A DNA stretch of 22,107 bases. Source: Lentisphaeria bacterium UBA1791 (GTDB lineage: Bacteria > Verrucomicrobiota > Lentisphaeria > Victivallales > Victivallaceae). The translations under genes were made by a program, and so were the position numbers. A model generated the notes under the pieces. It did no database searches. It worked only from the letters and a program-made list of their open reading frames with translations, and was not told the DNA's origin. The DNA is taken from assembly GCA_002314455.1 (NCBI GenBank), contig DCFZ01000002.1, forward strand, positions 1-22,107. Direction: 5' to 3'. Of the stretch, positions 21,941 to 22,107 are shown in pieces. How positions within the stretch are numbered: position 1 is the first letter of the stretch; each line of letters begins with the position of its first letter.

Positions 21941-22107
21941 ATGGCTGAATTAACGCATATCCGCAACTTTTGCATCATCGCGCACATCGACCACGGCAAA
22001 TCGACGCTCGCGGACCGGATGCTCGAATTGACCGGCACCATCGCCAAGCGCGATCTGCAGGAGCAGACGCTCGACGGCATGGACTTGGAGCGCGAGCGCG
22101 GCATCAC
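21941..22107 (+). CDS. lepA: Elongation factor 4 (LepA), 5' part only
   Basis: Ribosome-associated GTPase, back-translocase or initiation-quality factor. Only the first 55 codons are in the window. They start MAELTHIRNFCIIAHIDHGK: the G1 P-loop AHIDHGKST is at 14-22, and LDGMDLERERGIT (45 onwards) is the switch I region diagnostic of LepA (usually LDSMDLERERGIT). EF-G and TypA have different surroundings, so the choice is firm. GAAGGA lies 10 bases before the ATG. The gene continues beyond the window end. Confidence 0.93.
   Translation, partial: MAELTHIRNFCIIAHIDHGKSTLADRMLELTGTIAKRDLQEQTLDGMDLERERGI

Noticed and set aside
1..22107. Insertion sequence, prophage or integration site
   Set aside because: No transposase, integrase or phage gene was found, and base composition looks even across the genes.

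Overview
The window (about 58% G+C by eye, dense genes, clear Shine-Dalgarno sites) looks like chromosomal DNA of an anaerobic, carbohydrate-using bacterium. My best guess is the Lentisphaerota/Victivallales side of the PVC group. The clues are a type II prepilin-like protein with a perfect H-X9-DG motif beside an alpha-galactosidase gene, a full-length pyruvate:ferredoxin oxidoreductase, and two alpha-galactosidase-type hydrolases. The phylum is inferred from gene content, not shown by a marker gene.

Layout. Bases 1-321 carry no gene I can support; they hold a repeat cluster (a 9-bp tandem array, a small hairpin, flanking 15-bp direct repeats) and the manA promoter. manA and argS follow on the + strand. 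They converge on a leftward block, cysK-murD-suhB (tightly packed) and then a separate small RRM RNA-binding protein gene. Divergent from cysK is the most interesting part, a rightward three-gene operon at 7084-14494: a LeuA-like protein whose catalytic metal site is missing, a fusion of a xylose-isomerase-type TIM barrel to an acyl-CoA synthetase, and pyruvate:ferredoxin oxidoreductase. After a strong terminator and a 347-base gap come a GH36 alpha-galactosidase (+), an acidic zinc-ribbon protein (-), an H-X9-DG pseudopilin (+), a second alpha-galactosidase-like enzyme (+), argB (-), and the first 55 codons of lepA (+), cut by the window end.

How the genes work together. Most are housekeeping: mannose-6-phosphate isomerase, arginyl-tRNA synthetase, cysteine synthase, MurD, inositol monophosphatase, acetylglutamate kinase and LepA. 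The two alpha-galactosidase-type enzymes have no signal peptide, so they probably act on imported oligosaccharides; ManA and pyruvate:ferredoxin oxidoreductase fit sugar fermentation. The LeuA-like/fusion/oxidoreductase operon would link acyl-CoA formation, pyruvate and acetyl-CoA, but its real chemistry cannot be read from the sequence.

Two patterns cut across the window. One is a dispersed intergenic element with the core TCGCGGC-N3-GCCG, four copies, all outside genes. The other is a promoter form with TTG(AAA/TTT), a 17-bp spacer and the block GTGGTA-N3-TATAT, found upstream of manA, the first alpha-galactosidase gene and lepA.
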